A DNA stretch of 64,000 nucleotides from Corynebacterium kroppenstedtii (GCF_016894245.1 NZ_CP069792.1:2418001-2482000), one strand, 5' to 3'; shown: positions 1 to 10,484, counted from the stretch's first letter. A program made the numbers and translations. Notes: generated by a model not told the origin, from the sequence alone.

Positions 1-36
1 TGTCGCACTACACGCCGCAAAAAATTAGAGGCGCGC

Positions 37-702
37 CTACCTCAACAAATCCTCAACATTCTGCTCCGAGATCACATTGGACCGATGCGTCGCCTGATAA
101 AAAATCAAACCACCGGTCTCATGCAGAATCCCCGAAAACTGCGCGTCGCGCGACCACACCGACGGCCCGTGACGAGTCGACACAGAATGCGTCGTAAACC
201 CTTGATCCCGAACCATCGTGCGCGCACGCAACGCGTGCCACGGATCGGTCACCACCACGGCCGAAGACCAATGACGATTCTCATTGTGCGAATAGGCCGC
301 AAGTGCCCGCGCCGATGTCAACGTATCCGAGCCATCGCTAATGGGAACAATTGCCGACGACGGCACACCCAGCCCCTCTAGGTACTTCTTGCCAGCCTCA
401 GCCTCGGTGTATTGGTCCCCCTCCTGCTTACCACCCAAGGTCGCGATCACGGGAGCAGTGCCCTCCTGATACATGGTGGCAGCTTTGTCTAGGCGCGCAG
501 CAAACCATTCACTCGGCGTCCCGTTATACTGTGCCGCCCCCATCACCACGATCACATCAGAGGGAGTGTCGTCATCATGACGGGCAAACTGCCAAATCCT
601 CAACGCTGTGCCACAGACCAACACAGCGGTGATCAATACGGCACCAACCACCACACGCCAGAGAGTCCGGCCCAACCAACGCCCCACACGTCCTCCATCC
701 AC
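37..702 (-). CDS. YdcF/SanA-like DUF218 membrane protein
   Basis: A 221-residue protein with one N-terminal hydrophobic segment (about residues 15-36) followed by a DUF218 domain. The domain opens with SDVIVVMGAAQYNG and also contains DTLTSARALAAY and VVTDPWHALRAR, the typical glycine/serine loop and WH motif. Members are membrane-anchored proteins of uncertain biochemistry, linked to envelope integrity (SanA) or to binding of nucleotide-like ligands (YdcF). The start at 702 is GTG and lacks a clear Shine-Dalgarno, so it could move. It is divergent from the TPM-domain gene, with about 80 bp between them. The family call is firm; the function is unknown. Confidence 0.8.
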   Translation of the reverse strand: MDGGRVGRWLGRTLWRVVVGAVLITAVLVCGTALRIWQFARHDDDTPSDVIVVMGAAQYNGTPSEWFAARLDKAATMYQEGTAPVIATLGGKQEGDQYTEAEAGKKYLEGLGVPSSAIVPISDGSDTLTSARALAAYSHNENRHWSSAVVVTDPWHALRARTMVRDQGFTTHSVSTRHGPSVWSRDAQFSGILHETGGLIFYQATHRSNVISEQNVEDLLR

Positions 703-772
703 GACCGTCAGGTACAGCCCGCTAACCTACACCCATACACACGCGTGTAGGCAAACACTCCACAGTTTTCTC

Positions 773-778
773 TATTCT
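773..778 (+). promoter_or_regulatory. -10 box of a leaderless promoter
   Basis: TATTCT ends 7 nt before the ATG at 786, and no Shine-Dalgarno lies between them. A transcript starting 6-7 nt after this box would begin at or next to the start codon, so the mRNA is probably leaderless. No good -35 box is visible. Confidence 0.5.
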
Positions 779-785
779 TTAGATC

Positions 786-3080
786 ATGGCAGTCATCCGG
801 AACGACCACGACACCACTGAGCACACCACACCAGGCGCCCATTCGGCGAAGGCCACGCACAGACGTGGTGTGCGGCTCACTGCAACTGCAGCTGCGCTCA
901 CACTCACGGGAGGGGTACTCCTGAGCAGCGCACCCCTGCCCGCAGCCTCAGCTCAGGCGGCACATACCGCGCAGACCAGCGTCGTCGCCCAAAGTGGCTC
1001 CACAGGGTCAAACACTGACACTAGCGGTTCCAGTGTGGCCACACGCGAACGCATCAATGACAGCGTCGGAGCTCTCACCGACAGCCAGAAGAAAGACCTG
1101 ACCGACAAAATCAAGAAGCTACAAGTCGACGATGACATCGCCATGACTGTCTACATCGTCAACAGCTTCGGCACTATGTCTGGGAAAGAATGGGCGCACG
1201 ACCGCTACCAAGAAAACCCGCAGTCCAATGTGCTTATCGTGGCTTTTGACGTCACTAAGCGCACGCAAGGGGTGTACGGGGGGCGCAACGTCGGTAATTC
1301 TGTGACAAAGAAAACGTATGAGGCCGCCAAGGAACCCCTCGCTGAGGATAATCCGGACTGGAATACCGTCATCACCGACAAGATCGACGCCGCGAAGGAC
1401 GCGAATGATAATTCGGCGGCGCTCTTTTGGCTGGGTGGTGGTGCTATCGCCATCATCGCAGCAGGGGGTGGTGTGTGGTACATGAACCGGCGGCGCACCA
1501 AGAAGCAGCAGGAAACGATGGTCAAAGATGCTCAAACCATTAATCCGGATGACACGACGTCGCTCAACGAATTGCCGTATTCCGTGCTCGAAGAACGCGC
1601 ACAGGAAGAACTCACGAGTACGGACGCGTCGATTCGAACAGCCGATGATGAACTCCGGCTGGCCATTGCGGAATTCGGAGAAGACCGGGCACGGCCCTTC
1701 ATGCGAGCCATGGATCACTCAAAGCGGACCCTGGAAAGGGCGTTCCAGCTGCGCAGCAAAATTGATTCAGGAACGGTGCGTTCCGAAGAAGAGCGCAAGG
1801 CCATGCTTGTAGATATCGTGAGCTCATGTGGGCAAGCTGACCGTGGCCTTGATAAGCAATCGGACGAGTTCGCTCGCCTTCGCGGACTGCTCATCGATTC
1901 AGACCGACGGCTCGACGAACTTACCCAACGCATTGTGTCTCTTCGTGCCCGGCTTCCCCAAGCGTCATCAACGCTGAGCGAGCTGCGCACAAAGTACGCG
2001 TCCGATGCCTTGGCATCCATCGCTGACAATGTCGATATTGCCACCGAGCACCTGGATAACGCCGAGCGAGCCGTCGATAACGGCCGGGCCCTCACCCACC
2101 AGCCCGCTGGTGAACAGGGCGGGCTCGTGGAGTATATCCGCACCGCAGAAATGACCACCGGCCAAGCCGACGACCTCCTCACAGATATCGAGCAGGCCGA
2201 CGAGCGCATCGCCGAGGCCCGAAGCAATATTCGCTCCCTCATTGACGAGATCACTGACGAACTCACCGAGGCTGGAAAACTTCGCGCGCGGGCAAGCACT
2301 CAAGGGTCACAGTTCGACTTCGACGAGATGGACGCCATTGCGACCGAAGCGTGGGATGCAGTCGAAGAAGCGCGCGCTATCGAGGCGCCGAAGAGCACGT
2401 CATCGACGTTACAGGGCGCGTCGACAACGGCGCCCGCTACGACAGATAAGGATGACACCGAAAGCGGATCAACCAGCGCTCAGGACAAAGAGCTAACACG
2501 TCCCGGTGATGACCCTCTGGCGATGTACAAACGGTTGCTGGAGGCGGATGAAAAACTCGACGCGCTGCTTGAACAAGCGCGTGACTCCGATCGCGACCGC
2601 AACCGGGCACTTCGTGTGTTCGACCGAACCCGCGATGATGCCGTCGCACAAATTGAGGCAACGGATAGCTTGATCTCGACCCGCGGTCAGGCTGTCGGCT
2701 CACAGGCACGGACTCTGCTCTCTGACGCGCAACGACAATTAAGCCACGCCCAGTCTCTGCGGACCACTGACACGCGGCGTGCGATCTCAGAGGCGCGCCA
2801 CGCTGGCGAATTAGGCAGGCGAGCCGAACAAGCAGCCCGAAATGACATCGACGACTTCACCCGACGCAATCAGAGTTACTTCGGCGGAGGCGGCAACGGT
2901 GGCGCCTTCATCGCCGGAATGTTGATCTCATCCCTCTTCCACGGCGGTGGCCACTACGGAGGGTACGGAAACTACGGCGGCGGATTCGGCGATGGGTTCG
3001 GCGACGACTTTGGTGGCTTCGGCGGATTCGGCGACGGTGGCTTCAGCGACGGAGGCAGTGGATTCGACGGAGCATTCTAA
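786..3080 (+). CDS. TPM-domain membrane protein with coiled coil and Gly-rich tail
   Basis: A 764-residue protein. A signal-like hydrophobic stretch spans about residues 30-57, then a TPM (YgcG/Psb32-type) domain at about 88-205 that includes YIVNSFGTMSG and NVLIVAFDVTKR. A transmembrane helix follows at about 212-233. The long cytoplasmic part is rich in Glu, Arg and Ala and is probably coiled coil. It ends in a glycine/phenylalanine tail with repeated GGFGDG units. Corynebacteria commonly carry such proteins; the topology suggests an extracytoplasmic TPM domain joined to a cytoplasmic scaffold. The role is unknown. The start is set by the box at 773-778. The repeated Gly tail may mediate self-association (inference). 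Confidence 0.85.
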   Translation: MAVIRNDHDTTEHTTPGAHSAKATHRRGVRLTATAAALTLTGGVLLSSAPLPAASAQAAHTAQTSVVAQSGSTGSNTDTSGSSVATRERINDSVGALTDSQKKDLTDKIKKLQVDDDIAMTVYIVNSFGTMSGKEWAHDRYQENPQSNVLIVAFDVTKRTQGVYGGRNVGNSVTKKTYEAAKEPLAEDNPDWNTVITDKIDAAKDANDNSAALFWLGGGAIAIIAAGGGVWYMNRRRTKKQQETMVKDAQTINPDDTTSLNELPYSVLEERAQEELTSTDASIRTADDELRLAIAEFGEDRARPFMRAMDHSKRTLERAFQLRSKIDSGTVRSEEERKAMLVDIVSSCGQADRGLDKQSDEFARLRGLLIDSDRRLDELTQRIVSLRARLPQASSTLSELRTKYASDALASIADNVDIATEHLDNAERAVDNGRALTHQPAGEQGGLVEYIRTAEMTTGQADDLLTDIEQADERIAEARSNIRSLIDEITDELTEAGKLRARASTQGSQFDFDEMDAIATEAWDAVEEARAIEAPKSTSSTLQGASTTAPATTDKDDTESGSTSAQDKELTRPGDDPLAMYKRLLEADEKLDALLEQARDSDRDRNRALRVFDRTRDDAVAQIEATDSLISTRGQAVGSQARTLLSDAQRQLSHAQSLRTTDTRRAISEARHAGELGRRAEQAARNDIDDFTRRNQSYFGGGGNGGAFIAGMLISSLFHGGGHYGGYGNYGGGFGDGFGDDFGGFGGFGDGGFSDGGSGFDGAF

Positions 3081-3148
3081 CGCGCCCGGCGATTCTCGGT
3101 GGCCACCGCTCCCCCGATTAACCCCGACCAAAAGCTGCCCGAATGTTG

Positions 3149-3844
3149 CTATAGCAAGAACACCAACAACATAAACGGCAAAAGCACAATCAACAGCACC
3201 GTCCACATCCAGGTGCTCGCAACTAACCGTGACTCCAACTGCATCCTGGCAACCCACGCTAGAAATACTTGCTGCTCGGTTGTCATGGCAGCCTCCTGAC
3301 CAGGCTCTAGCTCAACAACCACGTGCCGGACACCACGATTACCGCCGGTGAACTGCCCTAATTTGGTCTCATCGGGCGTCTCAAATACGAAGTCCAGTTT
3401 GCCGCAGTTGACGATATTAACCGCGGGTACGCCCTCCGACGTATTACTAGATTCGGATACGCCAGCACTGGCCGAGGCCTGATCGGACGATGACGCCTCG
3501 GCGATGCCCATGTCGAGAGCAACGCGCTTCGCACGCCCGATCTGCCCTTCTTTCCCTTCGCGCTGTGATTGCGGATCAGCATGGAAATTCTGCCCATCTG
3601 GTCCTGATGCGGATAATCTCCCCTTCGTGTGTGGGACAAATGTCCACTCGGGCCACGACTCTGGGTTCGCACTCGATTGAGGGGATGGCTGGTGAGCTCC
3701 TCCCGCCACAGCGCCGGATGGCTTCACTCGCGCCGATGTCAGTTCCCTCGACTGCGAAAACTGCGCAATTAATTCGTCGTCACGGAAAAGGTCAAGATGG
3801 GCAACGCCACCGTCTTCTTTACGAGGACCCCAGGATAGTTTCAT
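3149..3844 (-). CDS. Hypothetical tail-anchored protein, coupled to glyS
   Basis: A 231-residue protein I do not recognise. The middle (about residues 45-140) is rich in Ser, Gln, Gly and Ala and looks disordered. The C-terminus is a single strongly hydrophobic helix (about 209-231) ending directly at the stop, as in a C-tail-anchored membrane protein. Its ATG (3844-3842) follows the glyS stop TAA (3847-3845) with no bases between, so translation is probably coupled. It converges on the TPM gene. Confidence 0.65.
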   Translation of the reverse strand: MKLSWGPRKEDGGVAHLDLFRDDELIAQFSQSRELTSARVKPSGAVAGGAHQPSPQSSANPESWPEWTFVPHTKGRLSASGPDGQNFHADPQSQREGKEGQIGRAKRVALDMGIAEASSSDQASASAGVSESSNTSEGVPAVNIVNCGKLDFVFETPDETKLGQFTGGNRGVRHVVVELEPGQEAAMTTEQQVFLAWVARMQLESRLVASTWMWTVLLIVLLPFMLLVFLL

Positions 3845-5227
3845 TTAGCACCCTGCCAACCGCTCAGCCAGGTAACCCTGCAACTTATCAATGCTGACGC
3901 GCTCCTGCTCCATCGTGTCGCGCTCGCGGACGGTCACCGCGTGATCATCCAGCGTGTCGAAATCGACGGTCACGCAGAACGGCGTACCGATCTCATCTTG
4001 GCGACGATAGCGGCGGCCAATCGCACCTGAAATGTCATAATCAACATTCCATAAACCGCGCAGATCCTGCGCCACTTTCTCCGCCGTCGGTGTCAACGTG
4101 TCTTTCTTCGACAGCGGGAGAACCGCCACTTTCACCGGGGCCAGGCGACGATCCAGACGCAGCACCGTGCGCTTATCCACACCGCCCTTGGCGTTCGGAG
4201 CTTCATCCTCGTGGTAAGCGTCGATAAGGAAAGCCATCAACGATCGCGTCAGACCAAACGACGGCTCAATGACATAGGGAACATAGCGCTCCCCCGTCGG
4301 CTGATCAAAGAAGCTGAGGTCCTCACCCGAGCCTTTAATGTGGCTCTGCAGGTCAAAGTCGGTGCGGTTCGCAATACCCATGAGCTCACCCCAGCCTGAG
4401 CCCGCGAAACCGAACTGATACTCCAGGTCAATCGTGCGATCGGAATAGTGAGCGCGCTCATTTTCTGGAACATCGAACTTCCGCAAGTGATCAGGATCAA
4501 TGCCCAGGTCCGTAAACCAGTTCCAACAATCCTCAACCCAGCGATCAAAGTGCTGTGCGGCATCAGCAGGCGGAACGAAATACTCGATCTCCATCTGCTC
4601 AAACTCGCGGGTACGGAAAATGAAGTTCCCCGGGGTGATCTCATTGCGGAACGCTTTGCCCAGCTGACCAATACCGAATGGCGGCTTCTTGCGGGACGTC
4701 GTCTGAACATTCTTGAAGTTCACGAAAATGCCCTGGGCCGTCTCCGGGCGGAGGTAGTGCAACCCCTCTTCATTGTCGACGGGACCAAGATAGGTCTTCA
4801 TCAAGCCGGAGAACATTTGTGGCTCAGTCCACTTCCCCGGCTGCCCGGTCTCTGGATCGGGAACATCCGCAAGTCCATTAGCCGGCGGGTGACCATGCTT
4901 AGCCTCATAAGCTTCGAGAAGATGATCAGCCCGGTACCGCTTGTGCGTGTGCAAGGACTCCACCAGCGGATCGGTGAAAGTCTTCACGTGGCCCGAAGAC
5001 ACCCAGACTTCACGCGGGAGAATAATGGACGAATCAAGGCCCACCATGTCCCCGCGGGACTGAACAAATGTCCGCCACCACTGCTTCTTGATGTTTTCCT
5101 TCAGTTCAACGCCGAGCGGACCGTAATCCCACGCCGACCGAGTTCCCCCGTAGATTTCACCACTCGGATACACCAAGCCCCTGCGTTTACACAGGTTCAC
5201 CACAGTGTCAATTACCGATGCAGCCAC
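3845..5227 (-). CDS. glyS: Glycyl-tRNA synthetase (homodimeric class II)
   Basis: Charges tRNA-Gly with glycine in the cytoplasm. The 460-residue product has class II core motifs: [13 protein letters not shown] near the start, the motif 2 region [21 protein letters not shown], and the C-terminal anticodon-binding domain with [10 protein letters not shown]. It is the alpha2-type enzyme of actinobacteria and archaea. An upstream ATG in frame exists (5407), but a GTG at 5227 is preceded by AAGGAG (5239-5234) at good spacing. It gives the usual N-terminus [17 protein letters not shown], so I chose it. A downstream gene abuts its stop. Confidence 0.95.
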   Translation of the reverse strand: MAASVIDTVVNLCKRRGLVYPSGEIYGGTRSAWDYGPLGVELKENIKKQWWRTFVQSRGDMVGLDSSIILPREVWVSSGHVKTFTDPLVESLHTHKRYRADHLLEAYEAKHGHPPANGLADVPDPETGQPGKWTEPQMFSGLMKTYLGPVDNEEGLHYLRPETAQGIFVNFKNVQTTSRKKPPFGIGQLGKAFRNEITPGNFIFRTREFEQMEIEYFVPPADAAQHFDRWVEDCWNWFTDLGIDPDHLRKFDVPENERAHYSDRTIDLEYQFGFAGSGWGELMGIANRTDFDLQSHIKGSGEDLSFFDQPTGERYVPYVIEPSFGLTRSLMAFLIDAYHEDEAPNAKGGVDKRTVLRLDRRLAPVKVAVLPLSKKDTLTPTAEKVAQDLRGLWNVDYDISGAIGRRYRRQDEIGTPFCVTVDFDTLDDHAVTVRERDTMEQERVSIDKLQGYLAERLAGC

Positions 5228-5417
5228 GCAAATCTCCTTGTACTTCACACGACGCGGTACGCCGAACGACGCGTTCTTCACTTCCGGTACATGCTGCGTC
5301 ATGCGCCCGACGACAAGCCGTCGACGCACCACACATAATCGCGTCCACCAGCCTAGCCCACAGGCACGACACGTCCATAGACGGACACAGGAGAACCCGC
5401 CCCTCACGGACTCCTAA

Positions 5418-5423
5418 TAGAAT
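5418..5423 (+). promoter_or_regulatory. -10 box of a leaderless promoter
   Basis: TAGAAT followed by 7 nt and then the ATG at 5431. No Shine-Dalgarno is present, which fits a leaderless mRNA. Confidence 0.45.
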
Positions 5424-5430
5424 TGTCTTT

Positions 5431-6324
5431 ATGGCTTCATTACTTAACGTTGTACCCGACGCGATAAAAGACCGTTTCCCATCAAAAAAGCACTCTGACA
5501 AACACTCTGACAAGCCCTCTAACGACGAGCTCGACCGCAGCGGCAACATCGAAAATAAAGAGCAACCGTCGCGGATCCTTTCCGCAGTCGAGCGCGCCGC
5601 AGAAATCCAGGTGAGACCCATTGCGCGTTATGTCGACATGGTGAAATCCAAGCACGAAGGCGAAAGCCCCGCCCACGTCCAAGAAGTCATTAATAAGCAC
5701 TTCCGACGCCTCGCGACGACGACAGGGGTGGGTGCCGGAGCGTCGGCTGCCGTTCCCGGCGTTGGCACACTCGTATCCTTAGGTGTTTCGACGGGTGATG
5801 CGTTCTTATTCCTCGAGCTCACCACGTGGTACACCCTGTCCTCGGCGTATCTTCGCGGAATCGATATTTCGCGTCACAAGGACCGCACCGCCCTCGTCTT
5901 GCTCGCGATCAATGGGTCGTCGGCAAACGAAGCCATCGCAACAGTCTTGGGTAGCGGAAGCATTTTCCGGTTAAAGTCTTTGAGCCAACCCGCTGTGGGA
6001 CAAGTCAATAACCAACTAGCCTCGATGGCTCTCAAGAAGATCCGTAAACGGGCTGCCACCAGCATGGTTGCCAAGGCTCTTCCGCTGGGAATTGGCGCTC
6101 TCATGGGCGGTACCCTCAATAGGAAAATCGCATCGAAAGCCATAGAGCACGTCAGTGCAACGCTAGGCGACCCGCCACTCGTGTGGCCCGACACTACCCG
6201 TGCCCTGGAGCAAGGTGACTCCGGAACATCCGACGCTGCCACGGCGTTAGAAAACGCATGGGAAAAGATGGCGCAGAGCAGTGGTGACAAGAACACCAGT
6301 GACAGCGACACGGACAAAGAGTAA
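5431..6324 (+). CDS. EcsC-like membrane-associated protein
   Basis: A 297-residue protein. The N-terminal ~50 residues are charged and Lys/Ser-rich. The core starts near RILSAVERAAEIQVRPIARY and has small-residue helices such as GVGAGASAAVPGVGTL and ALPLGIGALMGGTLNRKIA, typical of EcsC-family proteins. The C-terminal ~30 residues are acidic and Ser/Asp-rich. EcsC proteins are poorly understood and sometimes sit beside ABC transporters; here a fused ABC exporter follows about 90 nt downstream. The start is chosen from the -10 box at 5418. A longer frame from 5218 is antisense to glyS and unlikely. Confidence 0.65.
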   Translation: MASLLNVVPDAIKDRFPSKKHSDKHSDKPSNDELDRSGNIENKEQPSRILSAVERAAEIQVRPIARYVDMVKSKHEGESPAHVQEVINKHFRRLATTTGVGAGASAAVPGVGTLVSLGVSTGDAFLFLELTTWYTLSSAYLRGIDISRHKDRTALVLLAINGSSANEAIATVLGSGSIFRLKSLSQPAVGQVNNQLASMALKKIRKRAATSMVAKALPLGIGALMGGTLNRKIASKAIEHVSATLGDPPLVWPDTTRALEQGDSGTSDAATALENAWEKMAQSSGDKNTSDSDTDKE

Positions 6325-6413
6325 TAGTCGGAGCGCTGAGGGCTCTGATCTAATAGCCCCACTACTCTAACCAGCCATTAAAAACCAGCATCTCGCAGAA
6401 GCAACCCTCACAA

Positions 6414-9400
6414 TTGTTGGAAGCAAGGAACACGACAACGACGAACACCAAGGACAACTTCACTGGCGCCGTCGCCAGTGAGAAGACTGATGCCGAAGCC
6501 CCACGGAATCATGATCTGCGTGGCCTTTTCCATGTGTGCATGATCCACCCGTACTACACGTGGGGAGCGATGGTGGCCACATTGGCCGTCACCATCGCAG
6601 AAATCTTAATTCCGCTTGTCACTGCACGGGCCGTCGATACAGCAACAGAACAAGCGCGTCCCACCGCCTTGTGGTCGTGGATAACCGCATCGACCGGGTG
6701 GACACCACTCACCGCTGTGGTTGTTGTCATGGTGGTTATCGCGCTCTTGAGATACGCGTTCCAGTTCTCGCGACGCTACCTAGCAGGACAAATGAGCCAA
6801 TGGGCACAACATGAGCTCAGGATTCGTGTCCTCGGCAGCCTTGTCCGTCTCGGCGGTAAAGATCAAGACGAAATACGCACGGGACAAGTTGTCTCCCGAT
6901 CTATTTCCGATCTCAACATGGTTCAGGGCCTCCTCGCAATGTTTCCTCTCGCTGCAGGGAGCGTCGTTAAGTTTGTCATCATTCTTGCGGTGATGTTCAC
7001 TCTGTCATGGCAGATGTCGCTGGCTGCGGTGATTGTGACGCCCATCCTGGTCGTCGTCGGGTTATGGAGTAAACGCTCAATCTTCGCGTCGACCTGGACA
7101 GCCCAGCAGCAGGCCGCGAATGTTGCTACTCATGTTGAGCAAACCGTGACGGGTGTGCGAGTGGTTAAGGGATTCGCGCAAGAGGAACGCGAGATTACCA
7201 CTCTGGACAAACTTGGCCGGACACTGTACGCGCTGCAAATGCGCGCTGCTCACCAACAAGCCAAATTCCTACCGACGCTCGCTGAGCTGCCGAACCTCGC
7301 TTTGGTTGCCAATGTGGCAATCGGCGGTTGGCTCGCGTTGAACGGGCATATCACCATCGGTATTTTCCTCGCCTTTTCCACGTATTTGACGACGCTCACC
7401 GGCATTTGCCGCATGTTGTCCAATATGGCTATCTCGATGCAGATGGCTCTGTCATCCGTTTCCCGCGTCTTCGATGTTGTCGATCTGGACGCGGATTCTG
7501 ATCCTGCGTCCCCCTCACGTATACCCGACGGGCCGCTTGGGATTTCCTTTGATAACGTGTCCTTCTCCCAGCCGCAGAAGGACGTTGATAATGATCCGGT
7601 GAACTCGTCGAAAACCACCGGCGACCGCATTCTCAATCACTTCTCCCTTGACGTTGCTCCAGGCGAGACGACTGTGCTGGTAGGCCCACCCGGCGCGGGT
7701 AAAAGTATGCTCGTCCAGCTAGCCGAAGGGTTTTACCCCTCCTCAGAGGGAACAATTCGATTAACAACTTCAAGGCACCCCTCTCCTACTCACGACGGCA
7801 CCAGCGACGGCTCGGGCGTCGGCACACACGAATTTCCCACCGACGGATCTGCCTCCGACCATGAGTCCGTCGATATTACGGATATCCGGAAATGCGACCT
7901 ACGGCACGCGGTTTCCGCTGTCTTCGATGAGCCCTTCCTCTATTCGCGGTCTGTGCGCGAAAACATTGCGCTGGCGAACCCGCGGGCGACGGATGAGGAC
8001 ATCATCTCCGCAGCTAAGGATGCCAGTGCCCATGACTTCATCATGGAGCTGGAGGATGGCTACGACACTGTCGCTGGGGAACGTGGCCTGACACTATCGG
8101 GTGGGCAGCGCCAGCGTATTGCATTAGCGCGCGCCTTAGTCTCCGGCGCCCGCGTGCTTATTTTGGATGACGCGACCTCGGCTATCGACGCCACGACCGA
8201 GGCTGCCATCATCGGGGCGTTGAAGGCGCGGAAAGGATCCGTCACTCTGCTCCTTATCGCGCACCGCCATTCCACTCTTGCGTTGGCAGACCACATTGCG
8301 CTCATCGAGGCTGGCACCGTTACCGCGTACGGAACTCTGGAGGAGCTCCAGGAGTCAAGCCCGCACTTTTCCCAGCTCATGGCCTTGCCACGCCACGATG
8401 ATGACGCACCCCTTCCCTTCGACGACGGAGATGAACCGGACGTCGCGACGCTCTGGCCAGCGGATCAAGACATGGATGAGCCCGGCGCGGCAGCCGCCGC
8501 AGGAGATGCCCTGTCGGAGTCGGGGGCGGCACTAGCTGGCAGTGGCCTAGGTGCTGGCCTGGGCCAAGGAAGCTCAACCTCCGGGATGCCCGCTACACCT
8601 GAGGTACTGGCGATGGTCGAAAAACTTCCTCCGGCTACGGAGAAACCCAAGGTCGATGCGGAATCATTCCGACATGACTCAACCCCATTCAGTTTGCGTG
8701 GGTTACTCGGCACGGTGAAGTGGCTGCTAATAGCTATCATTCTCACGTTGTTTGTGTCCGTTACTGCCGACGTCGTCTTCCCCTCCCTCGTGCGCCATGC
8801 CATTGACGACGGCGTCGGCAATAAAGATACGGGCGCTCTGGTCACCGCAACCGTGTTGGGGCTGGTTATCGTGGTGGCAGCATGGATTGCCAGCACGATC
8901 AACACTATTTTGACGTCGCGGGCGGGCGAACGCCTGCTCTATGGGCTCCGTTTACGGTCCTTTGCCCATGTTCAGCGCCTCGGGCTTGATTACTTCGAAA
9001 CTACTCAATCCGGGCGGATTATGACCCGCATGACCACCGATATCGACTCCCTGTCGAAGTTCCTTCAAGCGGGTTTGGCCCAGGCCATCGTTTCGGGGGC
9101 TACCTTAATCGGTGTCAGTATCATGCTGCTTGTGACAGCCCCTCGCCTGGCTTTGGTGGCGCTGACATCGTTGCCCATTGTCATTGTGGCCACTGTGGTC
9201 TTCCGGCGGATTTCGTCGCGGTTGTATTCGGAGGCTCGCGGCCAAATTTCGACGGTGAATGCGGATTTTCAGGAACTTGTCAATGGTATCCGCACCTCGC
9301 AGGTGTATAACCAGCAGGACTCGGATGTTGAGCGTTTCACACATAGCGCGCTGGAGTATCGACGGCTGCGTATGCAGGCGCAAACCGCAGTCTCCATTTA

Positions 9401-10403
9401 TTTCCCTGGCATCAATGCGCTCTCCGAATTGGCCTCCGCTGCCGTCGTGGGAGTGGGTGCAGTCATGGTGCTCAATGGCACGGTGACGGCTGGTGTGCTT
9501 GTGGCCTTCATGATCTACATGAACCTCCTCTTCGCACCCATCCAGCAGCTATCTCAGGTTTTCGACATGTATCAGCAGGCCGAGGTTGGATTGCGACGTA
9601 TTAGTGATTTGTTGTCTCAGTCGACGTCAGTTCCTGATACTGGGCAGGAAACCCACGTTCCGGAGGGCTCCTTGTCATTAGACGACGTCACCTTCGCGTA
9701 TTCGAACGGTGTGGACGTCCTCCACGATGTTTCAGAGACTATCGACGAGGGCTCCACGGTGGCGGTCGTTGGAGCGACGGGCGCGGGTAAATCGACCATC
9801 GTGAAGTTGTTGGCGCGGTTTTATGACCCGACGGCTGGCGCGGTGCGAGCAGTGGATACAGATATCCGCGATATCACCTTGACAGCATGGCGTGGATCGC
9901 TCGGATTCGTCCCGCAGGAATCACACCTTTTTGCAGGGACTATCGCGTCAAATATCGCCTATGGCAAGCCCAACGCGACACCGAATGACGTCATCCATGC
10001 TGCGCGATGCATTGGGGCCCTACGCGCCATCGCCGCAATCCCCGGGGGCTTCCTTGCGCCGGTGGGTGAAGATGGGCGCGGGCTATCCTCCGGCCAGCGT
10101 CAACTCATCGCGCTAGCGCGCGCAGAACTGGTAAAACCGCAGATCATGCTTCTTGACGAGGCCACATCGACGCTTGATCCGGCCACGGAAAAAACCATTC
10201 TTTCCGCTAGTACGAGGTTGATGTCGAATCGAACGAGCGTGATCGTAGCCCACCGTTTGGCTACCGCTGCTCAAGCGGATCGCATTCTCGTGATGGACGG
10301 GGGGCGAATCGTCGAGACTGGGAATCACGATGAACTTCTCGCCTGCCAGGGAATCTACGCTGACCTGTGGAAACATTCTACCTCCGGAGGGAGCGACACC
10401 TAG
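6414..10403 (+). CDS. Fused double ABC exporter (TMD-NBD-TMD-NBD), Rv0194-like
   Basis: A 1329-residue ABC exporter with both halves in one chain. TMD1 is about residues 40-330. NBD1 has Walker A VGPPGAGKS (about 423), LSGGQ (about 560) and Walker B VLILDDATSAID. An Ala/Gly/Asp-rich linker spans about 660-750. TMD2 follows, then NBD2 with GATGAGKS (about 1119), LSSGQ (about 1223) and IMLLDEATSTLD. NBD1 has Asp where the catalytic Glu normally follows Walker B, and FDEPFL where the Q-loop usually reads PQEPFL. One ATP site is therefore probably degenerate, as in heterodimeric exporters. A Ser/Gly/Asp-rich insertion sits in NBD1 before the Q-loop. A mycobacterial relative (Rv0194) exports drugs; the substrate here is unknown. 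The TTG start at 6414 has no good Shine-Dalgarno and is uncertain. Confidence 0.9.
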   Translation: MLEARNTTTTNTKDNFTGAVASEKTDAEAPRNHDLRGLFHVCMIHPYYTWGAMVATLAVTIAEILIPLVTARAVDTATEQARPTALWSWITASTGWTPLTAVVVVMVVIALLRYAFQFSRRYLAGQMSQWAQHELRIRVLGSLVRLGGKDQDEIRTGQVVSRSISDLNMVQGLLAMFPLAAGSVVKFVIILAVMFTLSWQMSLAAVIVTPILVVVGLWSKRSIFASTWTAQQQAANVATHVEQTVTGVRVVKGFAQEEREITTLDKLGRTLYALQMRAAHQQAKFLPTLAELPNLALVANVAIGGWLALNGHITIGIFLAFSTYLTTLTGICRMLSNMAISMQMALSSVSRVFDVVDLDADSDPASPSRIPDGPLGISFDNVSFSQPQKDVDNDPVNSSKTTGDRILNHFSLDVAPGETTVLVGPPGAGKSMLVQLAEGFYPSSEGTIRLTTSRHPSPTHDGTSDGSGVGTHEFPTDGSASDHESVDITDIRKCDLRHAVSAVFDEPFLYSRSVRENIALANPRATDEDIISAAKDASAHDFIMELEDGYDTVAGERGLTLSGGQRQRIALARALVSGARVLILDDATSAIDATTEAAIIGALKARKGSVTLLLIAHRHSTLALADHIALIEAGTVTAYGTLEELQESSPHFSQLMALPRHDDDAPLPFDDGDEPDVATLWPADQDMDEPGAAAAAGDALSESGAALAGSGLGAGLGQGSSTSGMPATPEVLAMVEKLPPATEKPKVDAESFRHDSTPFSLRGLLGTVKWLLIAIILTLFVSVTADVVFPSLVRHAIDDGVGNKDTGALVTATVLGLVIVVAAWIASTINTILTSRAGERLLYGLRLRSFAHVQRLGLDYFETTQSGRIMTRMTTDIDSLSKFLQAGLAQAIVSGATLIGVSIMLLVTAPRLALVALTSLPIVIVATVVFRRISSRLYSEARGQISTVNADFQELVNGIRTSQVYNQQDSDVERFTHSALEYRRLRMQAQTAVSIYFPGINALSELASAAVVGVGAVMVLNGTVTAGVLVAFMIYMNLLFAPIQQLSQVFDMYQQAEVGLRRISDLLSQSTSVPDTGQETHVPEGSLSLDDVTFAYSNGVDVLHDVSETIDEGSTVAVVGATGAGKSTIVKLLARFYDPTAGAVRAVDTDIRDITLTAWRGSLGFVPQESHLFAGTIASNIAYGKPNATPNDVIHAARCIGALRAIAAIPGGFLAPVGEDGRGLSSGQRQLIALARAELVKPQIMLLDEATSTLDPATEKTILSASTRLMSNRTSVIVAHRLATAAQADRILVMDGGRIVETGNHDELLACQGIYADLWKHSTSGGSDT

Positions 10404-10484
10404 TTCACACCAACGGGGGCACCCTCTTGTGCGGAAAAGACCTCCAAAAGGGTCCCGTTTTGGGCGACAAAAGGGATAAGCGGT

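Noticed and set aside
4448..5338. Long plus-strand frame of 296 codons antisense to glyS
   Set aside because: It lies wholly opposite a conserved enzyme gene and has no family features.
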